This document shows positions 1 to 7,785 of a stretch of 64,000 bases of DNA, in pieces. The number at the start of each line of letters is the position of its first letter. The stretch's first letter is position 1. The notes beneath the pieces are model-generated. The model saw only the letters and a program-made list of their open reading frames with translations. It made no database searches and was not told the origin of the DNA. A program made the translations under genes and the position numbers. Where the stretch lies: the NCBI RefSeq assembly GCF_023074075.1, contig NZ_JADPKT010000081.1, positions 88,714 to 152,713 of the forward strand, in the 5' to 3' direction. The DNA comes from Bradyrhizobium sp. 138. GTDB lineage: Bacteria; Pseudomonadota; Alphaproteobacteria; Rhizobiales; Xanthobacteraceae.

Positions 1-478
1 GATTGATGCGCGAGACCGATGCGATCACCGCAACCATTGCGGTCAGAAGCACCGCAATAATTGTGCGATCGGTCGACTGGGCCAGGACCAGGGCACTCGC
101 CGCCATCAATCCGATCGAGAGCGGAACCAGTGCAGTCTGAATCAGGCCGGGCCAGCGCGATTGGTTGGGCCGATTCAGCAGCCGGCTGACATAATAGGCA
201 AGCAGCGCCGTCGGCAGGCACATCGCCAGCGTCGCCGCCATCGCCCCGGGAATTCCGGCGACGGCATAGCCGATTAACGTCACGATAAGCACGTTCGGAC
301 CTGGTGAGAGCTGCGCGATCGCGTAGGCATCTGTGAACTGCTTCTCGGTCATCCAGTGATGCACCTCGACCGCGATGCGATGCATCTCGGGCACCGCCGC
401 CGCGGCGCCGCCGACCGCGAACAGCGACATCAGGCCGAAGGTGGAGATCAGCACCCAGATCGGGTTCTCGGCGTTCAT
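1..478 (-). CDS. Chromate transporter subunit, partial (runs off the left edge)
   Basis: This minus-strand frame starts with ATG at 478 and stays open to base 1, so about 159 N-terminal residues are visible and the C-terminus is missing. It begins MNAENPIWVL and carries the CHR-family signature LSPGPNVLIV followed by hydrophobic segments. The start overlaps the stop of the upstream subunit in an ATGA tetranucleotide, so the two are translationally coupled. Members of this family are inner-membrane CHR transporters that export chromate. Short single-domain members of about 200 residues usually occur as such gene pairs and are thought to work together. Specificity for chromate is inferred from family only. 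Confidence 0.85.
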   Translation of the reverse strand, partial: MNAENPIWVLISTFGLMSLFAVGGAAAAVPEMHRIAVEVHHWMTEKQFTDAYAIAQLSPGPNVLIVTLIGYAVAGIPGAMAATLAMCLPTALLAYYVSRLLNRPNQSRWPGLIQTALVPLSIGLMAASALVLAQSTDRTIIAVLLTAMVAVIASVSRIN

Positions 479-1083
479 GCTGCTACTTTCCGTCGCAGGA
501 AATAAGTGGCGCCGATACTCACGGGAATCGCGACCAGCAGCACCGCCTGGAGCGGCAAGCGGAACACGCCGATGGCGGCGAACACACCGAGCATCAGGGT
601 GAGCGCGACGGCGTCCATCCGCTTGAACAACGGAGTCATCATGCGGAAGACCACCGCGATCAACAGCCCGACCGCCGCGCAGGAGATGCCGGCAAGACTG
701 CGGCGCAGCAGCTCCAATTCGCCGAACTGGGCGTAGATGATCGCGAGCACGGTCACGATCAATGTCGGTGGCAGCAGCAGCCCGGCAAAGGCGGCAACTC
801 CCCCGGCGATCCCGCGCAGCCGCGCGCCGAACACCATCGACAGGTTGACGATGTTGGGCCCCGGCAGGAAATGGCAGAGCGCGAAGGTCTCGTTGAACTC
901 GTCCGCGGTCATCCAGCGGTGCTGCTCGACGATGGCCCGCCAGGCAAACACCAGCACGCCGCCGAAACCGGCCAGCGACATCCGGGCGAACGCCAGGAAC
1001 AGCGCGGCCAGGCCCGGCGGTGCGGTGACGGGATCCGGCTCTTGACCTGAGTCCTGGACGGCCGGTGCTGAATTCGGGGACAT
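475..1083 (-). CDS. Chromate transporter subunit (short-chain CHR protein)
   Basis: A 202-residue membrane protein with the CHR-family motif LPGPNIVNLS near residue 75, preceded by the conserved FxLARMSLAGFGG-type first helix and the TADEFNETFALC segment. Its length is that of a single-domain (short-chain) CHR protein, half the size of the classic fused ChrA. It is the first gene of a two-gene unit and overlaps the second by 4 bp (ATGA at 475-478). The product probably forms a heteromeric inner-membrane exporter with the downstream protein. Actual chromate resistance cannot be read from sequence. Confidence 0.87.
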   Translation of the reverse strand: MSPNSAPAVQDSGQEPDPVTAPPGLAALFLAFARMSLAGFGGVLVFAWRAIVEQHRWMTADEFNETFALCHFLPGPNIVNLSMVFGARLRGIAGGVAAFAGLLLPPTLIVTVLAIIYAQFGELELLRRSLAGISCAAVGLLIAVVFRMMTPLFKRMDAVALTLMLGVFAAIGVFRLPLQAVLLVAIPVSIGATYFLRRKVAA

Positions 1084-1203
1084 GTCAGGAGCTTAGAACG
1101 AAGCTCGCACCGCGGCCAAGGCCAGCCCGGAACCCTATCCAAAGGAACTGCACCCAACCTGCTCAAAACCCCTGTTTTTCGAAACCTTTGCCCCCTATAT
1201 TGG

Positions 1204-1540
1204 GGGTGCCGGTTCGCCGGCTATGGAAATAAACGGTCGTCGCAATAAACCATTCGGACCCGGGGGCGGTACCCGGCGCCTCCACCAAAGCCCACTCGGG
1301 GCTTGCCCAAGAAGCGGGTTTTGGCGGGGGCGAAATAGGATCGACGAGGGCGTAAAGGGCGTACTTTTTCCCGGTATTGTTCCGCCGTTATCGGGCTACT
1401 GCAATAGTTGCCAACGACAACTTTGCTCCGGTTGCTCAGGCTGCGTAACGCAGTTTGAAAGACCATCTTAAAGTCCTAACGGGTTAAGCTCCGTTAGGCG
1501 GGGTTCGGAGGCACCTGGCAACAGAAGCCTCCACTTGCCT
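1204..1540 (+). ncRNA. ssrA: tmRNA (two-piece, circularly permuted alphaproteobacterial type)
   Basis: The acceptor half comes first and ends in an encoded CCA at 1285-1287 after the stem strand CGCCTCC. The coding half starts at 1326 with GGGGGCG, which pairs with that strand to rebuild the seven-base-pair acceptor stem (one G-U). GGATCGACGAGGGCG follows, as in other tmRNAs. The spacer between the pieces is about 38 nt. The tag frame runs GCC at 1410 to TAA at 1446-1448 and reads ANDNFAPVAQAA. Downstream are an eight-bp hairpin (1475-1482 with 1491-1498) and a GGAGGC/GCCTCC stem (1507-1512 with 1527-1532). A TATATT at 1196-1201 could be the -10 element. The outer ends are estimates. It rescues stalled ribosomes and tags the nascent peptide for proteolysis. 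Confidence 0.95.
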
Positions 1541-1647
1541 TTATTTCTTCCCCGGCGGGGACTCCTGCTGACCCGTCAGGCGCGATATTGTTGTGGCTTG
1601 GCGAGTCGAGCCGGCGGGGTCCGGCTTCGGGGATGCAACAGGACACC

Positions 1648-2166
1648 ATGGCGACCGATCATATCCGATACGATGTGCTGGCCCGCGACGCGCTGCGCGG
1701 CGTGCTGCGCAAGGTGCTGACCGATGCCGCCGCCCATGGCCTGCCGGGCGAGCACCATTTCTTCATCACCTTCGTTTCGAAGGCCGAGGGCGTGAAGCTG
1801 TCGTCACGGCTGCTCGCGCAATATCCGGAAGAGATGACGATCATCCTGCAGCACCAGTTCTGGGATCTGACCGTGCTCGAGGACCGCTTCGAGGTCGGCC
1901 TGTCCTTCGGCGGCATTCCGGAGCGGCTGGTGGTGCCGTTCAGCGCCATCAAGAGCTTCCTCGACCCGTCCGTGAAGTTCGGCCTCCAGTTCGACACCTC
2001 CGATGTCGCCGAGGTCGCGCCCGAATCGCTGCCGACAGCGCCCGCACCGTCGGCCGTCGCGGTGCAGACGCCTGCCCCGGAAACGGCGGAAAGCACGGAG
2101 GAGCCGGCGGCCCCGAACCAGGGTGGCGCCGAAGTCGTGCGGCTCGATCGTTTCCGCAAGAAATGA
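1648..2166 (+). CDS. sspB: SspB family ClpXP adaptor
   Basis: The product (172 residues from ATG 1648, starting MATDHIRYDV) matches the alphaproteobacterial SspB family. It has a beta-rich substrate-binding domain over about residues 20-115, containing the FFITF and EMTIILQHQFWDL strands and FGGIPERLVVPF. A Pro/Ala/Glu-rich linker follows, then a short basic tail, VVRLDRFRKK, in the position of the ClpX-binding module. SspB tethers SsrA-tagged proteins to ClpXP. The start at 1648 is preferred because AGGA lies just upstream and the family begins there; in-frame starts at 1633 and 1588 are possible. The tmRNA gene lies about 110 bp upstream on the same strand, so tag and tag-reader are adjacent. 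Confidence 0.9.
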   Translation: MATDHIRYDVLARDALRGVLRKVLTDAAAHGLPGEHHFFITFVSKAEGVKLSSRLLAQYPEEMTIILQHQFWDLTVLEDRFEVGLSFGGIPERLVVPFSAIKSFLDPSVKFGLQFDTSDVAEVAPESLPTAPAPSAVAVQTPAPETAESTEEPAAPNQGGAEVVRLDRFRKK

Positions 2167-2267
2167 TCTAGGTTGGCTTTGAAGCCGTCCCATCCGGCCA
2201 GACTGCCTATATAGAAGAGCACATGAAGAGGCCGCGCGGCGTTTCGCGCGGCGGAATGGATGTGCTC

Positions 2268-3689
2268 ATGGCCAAAGCTTCCCGCTCGAAGACCGCCCGC
2301 CCCGCAACCCGCATCGAGACCGACAGCTTCGGTCCCATCGAGGTCGCCGCCGATCGCTATTGGGGGGCGCAGACCGAGCGCTCGCGCCAGAATTTTCGTA
2401 TCGGCACGGACCGCATGCCGATCGCGCTCGTGCACGCGCTCGGCATCGTCAAGCTCGCCGCAGCGCAGTCCAACCTCGAGCTCGGCCTGCTCGACCAGCG
2501 CCGCGCGGGCGCCATCATCCGCGCCGCGCGCGAGGTGATCGAAGGCAGACTGGACGATCATTTTCCGCTCGTCGTATGGCAGACCGGCTCCGGCACGCAG
2601 ACCAACATGAACCTCAACGAGGTGATCGCCAACCGCGCCAACGAGCTCCTGGGCGGCGAGCTCGGCGCCAAGAAGCCGGTGCATCCCAACGACCACGTCA
2701 ACATGAGCCAGTCGTCGAACGACTCTTTCCCGACCGCGATGCACATCGCGGCGGCAAGCCGCATCAATGCCGATCTCGTCCCTGCGCTCACCGAGCTGCT
2801 CCGCGCACTGCGCAAGAAGGAGAAGGCGTTCGCGAGGATCGTCAAGATCGGGCGGACCCACACCCAGGACGCGACGCCGCTGACGCTCGGCCAGGAATTT
2901 TCCGGCTATGCCGCGCAGGTCGAGAGCGGCATCGCCCGGCTCAAGCTCGCGGTGAAGGAGCTCCATCCGCTGGCGCAGGGCGGCACCGCCGTCGGCACCG
3001 GCCTCAATTCGAAGCCGCGCTTTGCAAGACTGTTCGCAAAGCACGTCGCGTCCATCACGAAGCTCCCCTTCACCAGCGCCGCCAACAAATTCGAGGCGCT
3101 GGCCTCGAACGATGCCTATGTGCTGGTGCATGGCGCCATCAATTCGGTGGCGACGGGCCTGTTCAAGATCGCCAACGACATCCGCCTCTTGGGATCGGGC
3201 CCGCGCTCTGGCCTCGGCGAGCTGATCCTGCCGGAGAACGAGCCGGGCTCCTCGATCATGCCGGGCAAGGTCAATCCGACCCAGTGCGAGGCGATGACCA
3301 TGGTGTGCTGCCAGGTGTTCGGCAATCACACCGCGATCACGGTGGCCGGCAGCCAGGGCCATTTCGAGCTCAACGTCTACAAGCCCGTGCTGGCCTACAA
3401 CATGCTGCACTCGATCCGCCTGATGGCGGATGCGGCGCGATCCTTCACCGAGCACTGCGTCAGCGGCATCCGCGCCGACGAAAAGCGCATCAACGAGCTG
3501 ATGCAGCGCTCGCTGATGCTGGTGACGGCGCTCGCCCCGAAGATCGGCTACGACAATGCCGCCAAGGTGGCCAAGACGGCCCATGCCAACGGCACCACGT
3601 TGAAGGAGGAGGCGCTGCGGCTCGGCTTCGTCTCGGCGGACGAATTCGATCGCCTGGTGCGCCCGGAGAAGATGACCAGCCCCGGATAA
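2268..3689 (+). CDS. fumC: Class II fumarate hydratase
   Basis: About 473 residues, the usual length for iron-independent fumarase. It interconverts fumarate and malate in the TCA cycle as a cytosolic homotetramer. Visible family features are the N-terminal DSFGPIEVAADRYWGAQT, the TGSGTQTNMNLNEV substrate loop, HPNDHVNMSQSSNDSFPTA with the catalytic histidine region, and the superfamily signature GSSIMPGKVNPTQ with the catalytic serine loop. ATG 2268 (MAKASRSK) is taken as the start; an earlier in-frame ATG at 2223 has an AGAAGAG upstream and would add 15 residues. It sits between sspB and the DUF4169/RHH pair, all on the plus strand. Confidence 0.95.
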   Translation: MAKASRSKTARPATRIETDSFGPIEVAADRYWGAQTERSRQNFRIGTDRMPIALVHALGIVKLAAAQSNLELGLLDQRRAGAIIRAAREVIEGRLDDHFPLVVWQTGSGTQTNMNLNEVIANRANELLGGELGAKKPVHPNDHVNMSQSSNDSFPTAMHIAAASRINADLVPALTELLRALRKKEKAFARIVKIGRTHTQDATPLTLGQEFSGYAAQVESGIARLKLAVKELHPLAQGGTAVGTGLNSKPRFARLFAKHVASITKLPFTSAANKFEALASNDAYVLVHGAINSVATGLFKIANDIRLLGSGPRSGLGELILPENEPGSSIMPGKVNPTQCEAMTMVCCQVFGNHTAITVAGSQGHFELNVYKPVLAYNMLHSIRLMADAARSFTEHCVSGIRADEKRINELMQRSLMLVTALAPKIGYDNAAKVAKTAHANGTTLKEEALRLGFVSADEFDRLVRPEKMTSPG

Positions 3690-3966
3690 ATTCCGAATTC
3701 CGATAGCCATCCGTAATGATACGGACGCTTCACGCCCAGAAATATGCGGCTTTGGGGGCGGGATTTGATTACCGTCAATGTTCCGGCGGGACGGCGTGCT
3801 ACGCAGCCAGTCCGCCCCTCGACGGGGCGAATTCATCGTTTGATGGCCCCAGAGGCCGATTGACGAGGACGAGCGAATGGCGATCAAGTCTTGTGGGGCG
3901 CAAAGCGGCACCCTGTTTCTGAATGTTTCATCCAGCCTGAAGAGGATCGGATGATGGAGACGCGGC

Positions 3967-4155
3967 ATGGGGAACGTCATCAACCTGAATCGCTTCAGGA
4001 AGCGCGCCGAGCGGGAAGCCTCGGCGAAACAGGCGGACGCCAACCGGACGAAGTTCGGCCGCACGAAGGCGGAACGGTCGGCGGAGGAGACGCGCGCGGA
4101 CAAGGCGAAGGCGCACCTGGATCAGCATCAGATCGATCGCGAGGAGCAGCCATGA
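3967..4155 (+). CDS. DUF4169 family small protein
   Basis: A 62-residue, highly charged protein beginning MGNVINLNRFRKRAER and rich in Lys, Arg, Glu and Ala, probably one long helix. The INLNRFRKRAEREA start is typical of DUF4169 proteins, which have no known function. A GGAG lies eight bases before the ATG. Its stop overlaps the next start in ATGA (4152-4155), so it is coupled to the ribbon-helix-helix gene. In many Rhizobiales this pair follows fumC. The 277 bp between fumC and this gene hold no gene that I can support. Confidence 0.85.
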   Translation: MGNVINLNRFRKRAEREASAKQADANRTKFGRTKAERSAEETRADKAKAHLDQHQIDREEQP

Positions 4156-4406
4156 AGTCGCCCGTCGTGAAACGGTCGATCGTCGTTGCCGGGCACAAGA
4201 CCAGCGTCAGCCTGGAAGAAGCGTTCTGGACCGGCATGAAGGAGATTTCCGGCCTGCGCAACATGACGTTGTCCGAGCTGGTCGGCGAGATCGATAACAA
4301 TCGCCAGCAGGGCAATCTGTCGTCGGCGATCCGTCTGTTCGTCCTGGATTACTTCAAGAGCCGGGCCATGGCCGCCCAGCCGGACAACAAGGTCCCCGCC
4401 CAGTAG
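4152..4406 (+). CDS. Ribbon-helix-helix domain protein
   Basis: An 84-residue protein that fits the RHH_4 family: a beta-strand segment (KRSIVVAGHKTSVSLEEAFW) followed by two helices (TGMKEISGLRNMTLSELV and NLSSAIRLFVLDYF). This fold usually binds DNA as a dimer, with the strand in the major groove, so the protein is probably a small regulator. Its targets are unknown. It is translationally coupled to the DUF4169 gene by a 4-bp overlap, which suggests that the two products act together or in fixed ratio. No toxin is next to it, so a toxin-antitoxin role is not supported. Confidence 0.85.
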   Translation: MKSPVVKRSIVVAGHKTSVSLEEAFWTGMKEISGLRNMTLSELVGEIDNNRQQGNLSSAIRLFVLDYFKSRAMAAQPDNKVPAQ

Positions 4407-4439
4407 CCGCCGGGGCGTTTTCCCAGGCGCCCGACGGTC

Positions 4440-4466
4440 TGCACTTTAAAATCACTCTAAGGTGCA
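4440..4466. promoter_or_regulatory. Candidate Irr box (iron control element) before feoAB
   Basis: A 27-bp near-perfect palindrome runs from TGCAC at 4440 to GTGCA at 4466. Its core TTTAAAATCACTCTAAG (4445-4461) agrees at 14 of 17 positions with the rhizobial ICE consensus TTTAGAA-N3-TTCTAAA (N3 as Y-N-R), as I recall it. It lies 54 bp before the feoA start, where a promoter would be expected. Irr is the haem-responsive iron regulator of Bradyrhizobium, so iron control of feoAB is the likely meaning. A Fur-type site is an alternative. Confidence 0.65.
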
Positions 4467-4520
4467 GCTTCGGCCAACCGGCGCGCTTGACCTCACTGCC
4501 CTGCATTGAAAATACAGGGC

Positions 4521-4796
4521 ATGACCAACACCAATGACACGCGTCCCCATATGCCGCTGGGTCTGGCCCAGCGCGGCTATACCGGCGTCATCCAGCATCT
4601 TTCGGCTCGCGAGGCGGGCTCGGCGCTGTCGGACATCGAGCTCGAGAGCCGCCTGATCGAGCTCGGCTTCGTCGAGGGCGCCCGGGTCGAGGTCCTGCAC
4701 GAAGGGCTGGTCGGGCGTGACCCGATCGCCGTGCGGGTCGACAGCATCACGATCGCGGTCCGCCGCCGCGAAGCCATGGCCATCATCGTCGCCTAA
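4521..4796 (+). CDS. feoA: Ferrous iron transport protein A
   Basis: A 91-residue SH3-like FeoA domain protein (from MTNTNDTRPH). Recognisable segments are MPLGLAQRGYTGVI, the family-typical ESRLIELGFVEGARVEVL, and DPIAVRVDSITIAVRRREAMAI. FeoA is a small cytoplasmic partner of the FeoB permease and is needed for Fe(II) uptake. feoB begins 38 bp after its stop, so the two form an operon. ATG 4521 is preferred over the ATG at 4506. The palindromic Irr-box candidate at 4440-4466 lies directly upstream and should set the iron response of the operon. No feoC is present. Confidence 0.92.
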   Translation: MTNTNDTRPHMPLGLAQRGYTGVIQHLSAREAGSALSDIELESRLIELGFVEGARVEVLHEGLVGRDPIAVRVDSITIAVRRREAMAIIVA

Positions 4797-4834
4797 GACC
4801 GCGACCGGACCTCTGATCCCGGACCATTGATTCC

Positions 4835-6706
4835 ATGGAATTACCCCTGCTGCATCTCGCCCTGGTGGGCACGCCGAACAGCGGCAAGACCTCGCTGTTC
4901 AACGCCCTGACCGGCAGCCGGCAGAAGGTCGCGAACTATCCCGGCGTCACCGTCGAGCGCAAGGAAGGCTTCTTCGTCACGCCCCAGGGACGCCAGGTCT
5001 CGGTGGTCGACCTGCCCGGCACCTATTCGCTGCGCGGCCGCAGCCCGGACGAGGAGATCACCCGCGACTTCGTGCTCGGCAAGGCCTCCGGCGAGACCGT
5101 GCCCGATCTCGTGCTCTGCGTCGCCGACTCCACCAATCTGCGGCTGACCATCCGCCTGCTGCTCGAGCTCAAGCGCACGGGCCGGCCGATGGTCCTGGTG
5201 CTCAACATGTTCGACATCGCCGCCCGCCGCGGCATCACCGTCGACGTCGAGCGGCTCGCCAAGGAGCTCGGCCTGCCCGTGGTCACCTCGATCGCGGTGC
5301 GAAAGGGCGGCACCGCCGACCTCTTGAAACTGACCGACGAGATCTCGGCAAGACTCGCTGCCGAGGCGGAGGCGAACAGCTGGCGCGCGCTCAGTGTCTC
5401 CGAATTGCGCGCGACCCAGCGCGAGGCCGACCGCATCATCGCCGATTGCGTCAGCCTGCCTGCCAGGCCCGACACCTGGACCGCGCGGATCGACGCGGTC
5501 GTGCTGCATCCCGTCGGCGGCCTCATCGTGCTGACCCTGATCCTGTTCGTGATGTTCCAGGCGGTGTTCGCCTGGGCGCAGCCGGCCATGGACCTGCTCA
5601 AGTCCGGCTTCGACGCGTTCGGGGAATTCGTGCAGGCCACCCTGCCCGACGGCCTGTTGCAGAGCTTCCTGCAGAACGGCGTGATCTCGGGTGTCGGCAG
5701 CGTCATCGTGTTCCTGCCGCAGATCATCCTCATCTTCCTGTTCATCCTGCTCCTGGAAGATTTCGGCTACATGGCGCGCGCCGCGTTCCTGATGGACCGC
5801 ATCATGGGCGGCGCCGGCCTGCACGGCCGCGCCTTCATTCCGCTGCTGTCGAGCTTTGCCTGCGCCATTCCCGGCATCATGGCGACGCGCGTCATCGACA
5901 ACAAGCGCGACCGGCTGACCACGATCCTGATCGCGCCGCTGATGACCTGCTCGGCGCGCATTCCGGTCTACACGCTGATCATCTCCGCATTCATTCCGGC
6001 CAGGGACGTCTGGGGTTTCATCAACCTGCAGGGCCTCGTGATGTTCGGCCTCTATGTTGCCGGCATCACCAGCGCGCTCGTGGTCTCGTTCCTCATCAAA
6101 TTCTTCATGCTGCGCGACTATGCGCCGGCGCCGTTCATGCTGGAGCTGCCGGACTACAAGATGCCGCGGCTGAAATCGATCGCGATCGGCATCTACACCC
6201 GCGCCAAGATGTTCCTGGTGCGCGCCGGCACCACGATCTTCTCGATGATGGTGCTGATCTGGTTCCTGGCCTCGTTCCCGCAGCCGCCGGCAGGCGCGAC
6301 CGAGCCCGCCATCGACTTCAGCCTGGCTGCGATGATCGGCAAGGCGCTCGAGCCGCTGCTCGCCCCGGTCGGCTTCAACTGGCAGATCGCGGTGGCGCTG
6401 ATCCCGGGCATGGCGGCGCGCGAGGTCGCGGTTGCGGCGCTCGGCACCGTCTATGCGATCGAAGGCGGCAAGGAAGCGGCCGAGCAGATCGGCCAGGTGC
6501 TGGCGACGAAATGGTCGCTCGCCACCGCCCTGTCGATGCTGGCCTGGTACATCTTCGCCCCGCAATGCGCCTCGACGCTGGCCGTGATCCGGCGCGAGAC
6601 CGGAAGCTGGACCTGGATGGCCGTGACCTTCTTCTACATGCTGGTGCTGGCCTATGCGGCGAGCCTTCTGACGTACAACGTCGCGGTGGCGCTCGGGGCG
6701 GGATAG
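4835..6706 (+). CDS. feoB: Ferrous iron transport protein B
   Basis: A 623-residue FeoB: an N-terminal G domain with GTPNSGKTS (residues 11-19), PGVTVER (switch I), DLPGTYS (G3) and NMFD (G4), then a helical spacer. From about residue 215 come two Gate-type membrane blocks with conserved stretches such as EDFGYMARAAFLMDR, GRAFIPLLSSFACAIPG, MTCSARIPVY and PGMAAREVAV. It is the GTP-dependent inner-membrane permease that imports Fe(II). The length is on the short side for FeoB (often 700-770), mainly because of a short C-terminus. It is cotranscribed with feoA. About 180 bp of gene-free sequence follow. Confidence 0.96.
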   Translation: MELPLLHLALVGTPNSGKTSLFNALTGSRQKVANYPGVTVERKEGFFVTPQGRQVSVVDLPGTYSLRGRSPDEEITRDFVLGKASGETVPDLVLCVADSTNLRLTIRLLLELKRTGRPMVLVLNMFDIAARRGITVDVERLAKELGLPVVTSIAVRKGGTADLLKLTDEISARLAAEAEANSWRALSVSELRATQREADRIIADCVSLPARPDTWTARIDAVVLHPVGGLIVLTLILFVMFQAVFAWAQPAMDLLKSGFDAFGEFVQATLPDGLLQSFLQNGVISGVGSVIVFLPQIILIFLFILLLEDFGYMARAAFLMDRIMGGAGLHGRAFIPLLSSFACAIPGIMATRVIDNKRDRLTTILIAPLMTCSARIPVYTLIISAFIPARDVWGFINLQGLVMFGLYVAGITSALVVSFLIKFFMLRDYAPAPFMLELPDYKMPRLKSIAIGIYTRAKMFLVRAGTTIFSMMVLIWFLASFPQPPAGATEPAIDFSLAAMIGKALEPLLAPVGFNWQIAVALIPGMAAREVAVAALGTVYAIEGGKEAAEQIGQVLATKWSLATALSMLAWYIFAPQCASTLAVIRRETGSWTWMAVTFFYMLVLAYAASLLTYNVAVALGAG

Positions 6707-6888
6707 GCCCCTCAAATCCAAACTGCGAAAACAACCCCATGCACAGTAGACGCGAGTTGTAAAATCAACGACTTACGCGAGCGCGAAAATCGTCCGACCG
6801 TAGCCCACGCGCCGGTTGACCCATCGGGCGAAACACCGGCATTGTCGTGAGCAACCGCATCGACGGCCCGTCACGGAGGCGGTGTTCT

Positions 6889-7386
6889 GTGGACCATTTC
6901 AGCACCGTCCGATTGACCGCCGATCGATTGAACGAAGACCACCTCGCCGACCTCGTCGCACTGCATCTGGATCCCGAAGTGTCGCGCTATATCGGCGGCG
7001 TCCGATCGGCGGAGAGAACGAAGTCTTACCTCGACGTCAACATGGCGCATTGGGATCAGCACGGCTTCGGACTTTGGACGTTGCGGACGAAGGACGGCGC
7101 GTTCGTCGGGCGCGCGGGACTCCGGCACCTCCTCGTCGACGACGTCGACGAGATCGAGATCTTCTACGCGTTCAAACGCGAATTCTGGGGCCAGGGATTT
7201 GCAAGCGAGATCGCGGCCGCGATGACGGATATCGGGCTGTCGCATTTCGGGCTGCCATCTCTCATCGGCATCGTGAAGGTCGGGAACGATGCCTCCCGCC
7301 GCGTGCTGGAGAGATCAAGCTATCTCCTCGAGCGGAGCACGAACCGTCACGGAGAGGACGTCGTAATCTACCGCAAGCGGCGGTGA
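6889..7386 (+). CDS. GNAT family N-acetyltransferase
   Basis: About 165 residues resembling the RimJ/RimL-like acetyltransferase group (Acetyltransf_3). It starts TVRLTADRLNEDHLADLVAL, then has DPEVSRYIGG, GLWTLRTKDGAFVGRAGL, the acetyl-CoA loop in FYAFKREFWGQGFASEI, and VKVGNDASRRVLERSSY near the C-terminus. Such enzymes move an acetyl group from acetyl-CoA to an amine of a small molecule or protein; the acceptor is unknown. GTG 6889 is chosen because GGAGG lies nine bases upstream; a GTG at 6847 would add 14 residues with no ribosome site. It stands alone between feoB and a repeat. Confidence 0.85.
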   Translation: MDHFSTVRLTADRLNEDHLADLVALHLDPEVSRYIGGVRSAERTKSYLDVNMAHWDQHGFGLWTLRTKDGAFVGRAGLRHLLVDDVDEIEIFYAFKREFWGQGFASEIAAAMTDIGLSHFGLPSLIGIVKVGNDASRRVLERSSYLLERSTNRHGEDVVIYRKRR

Positions 7387-7402
7387 GCAAGGACAACCGC
7401 CT

Positions 7403-7476
7403 GTCATCGCGAGCGCAGCGAAGAATCGCGACTGCTGCTGAAAGATTCTGGATTGCTTCGCCACGCTCGCAATGAC
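7403..7476. repeat. Palindromic intergenic repeat (family with a GAGCGNAGCGAAG arm)
   Basis: The left arm GTCATCGCGAGCGCAGCGAAG (7403-7423) is nearly the reverse complement of the right arm ending CGCTCGCAATGAC at 7476. The inner part holds the related GATTGCTTCG segment. A truncated copy of the same family is at 63854-63902. Such elements are common between Bradyrhizobium genes and can form long hairpins. Confidence 0.75.
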
Positions 7477-7514
7477 GTCGTCGACGCAGCCGCCACCGAC
7501 GCTACGGTCGGGTC

Positions 7515-7757
7515 TTACCTGAAATATCCCAGCACGAGATCGATGTCCGAACCGCCGGCGACCGTGCCGTTCAGCTCGGCGTCGATGACGCGGCGGCAGG
7601 CTTCGATCGCGGCGTGGTCGCCGAGATCATTGGCGGCTTCCAGCACGAGCCAGGCCGCGTCCACCGACGCCTTGTCCGGTGCTCCGCCGCCGATATCGGC
7701 GGTGACGGCACTGTTGAGGTTCTTCTTGCGAACGGCGGTGCCGAATTGAGGCAACAT
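7515..7757 (-). CDS. Conserved hypothetical protein, 80 aa
   Basis: From ATG 7757 (MLPQFGTAVR) the product is 80 residues. It is preceded by GAGGGGAG about eight bases upstream, which is why this start is preferred to 7832. The sequence has a basic N-terminus (AVRKKNLNSAV), then a helical part (DAAWLVLEAANDLGDHAAIEACRRVID), ending GGSDIDLVLGYFR. No known domain is recognised. It is transcribed in the same direction as, and 28 bp after, the DUF2336 gene, so the two may be one unit. Confidence 0.7.
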   Translation of the reverse strand: MLPQFGTAVRKKNLNSAVTADIGGGAPDKASVDAAWLVLEAANDLGDHAAIEACRRVIDAELNGTVAGGSDIDLVLGYFR

Positions 7758-7785
7758 TGCAAACACTCCCCTCTCGAATTCCCGC

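Noticed and set aside
1221..1471. Two 80-codon frames across the tmRNA
   Set aside because: The region is better explained by the permuted tmRNA with tag and pairing helices.
2360..3706. Long plus-strand frame of 448 codons across fumC
   Set aside because: It overlaps fumC in another frame and has Arg/Ala-rich nonsense typical of high-GC shadow frames.
1659..4103. Minus-strand 814-codon frame over sspB and fumC
   Set aside because: It runs antisense to two well-identified genes and lacks any domain; it is a high-GC artefact.
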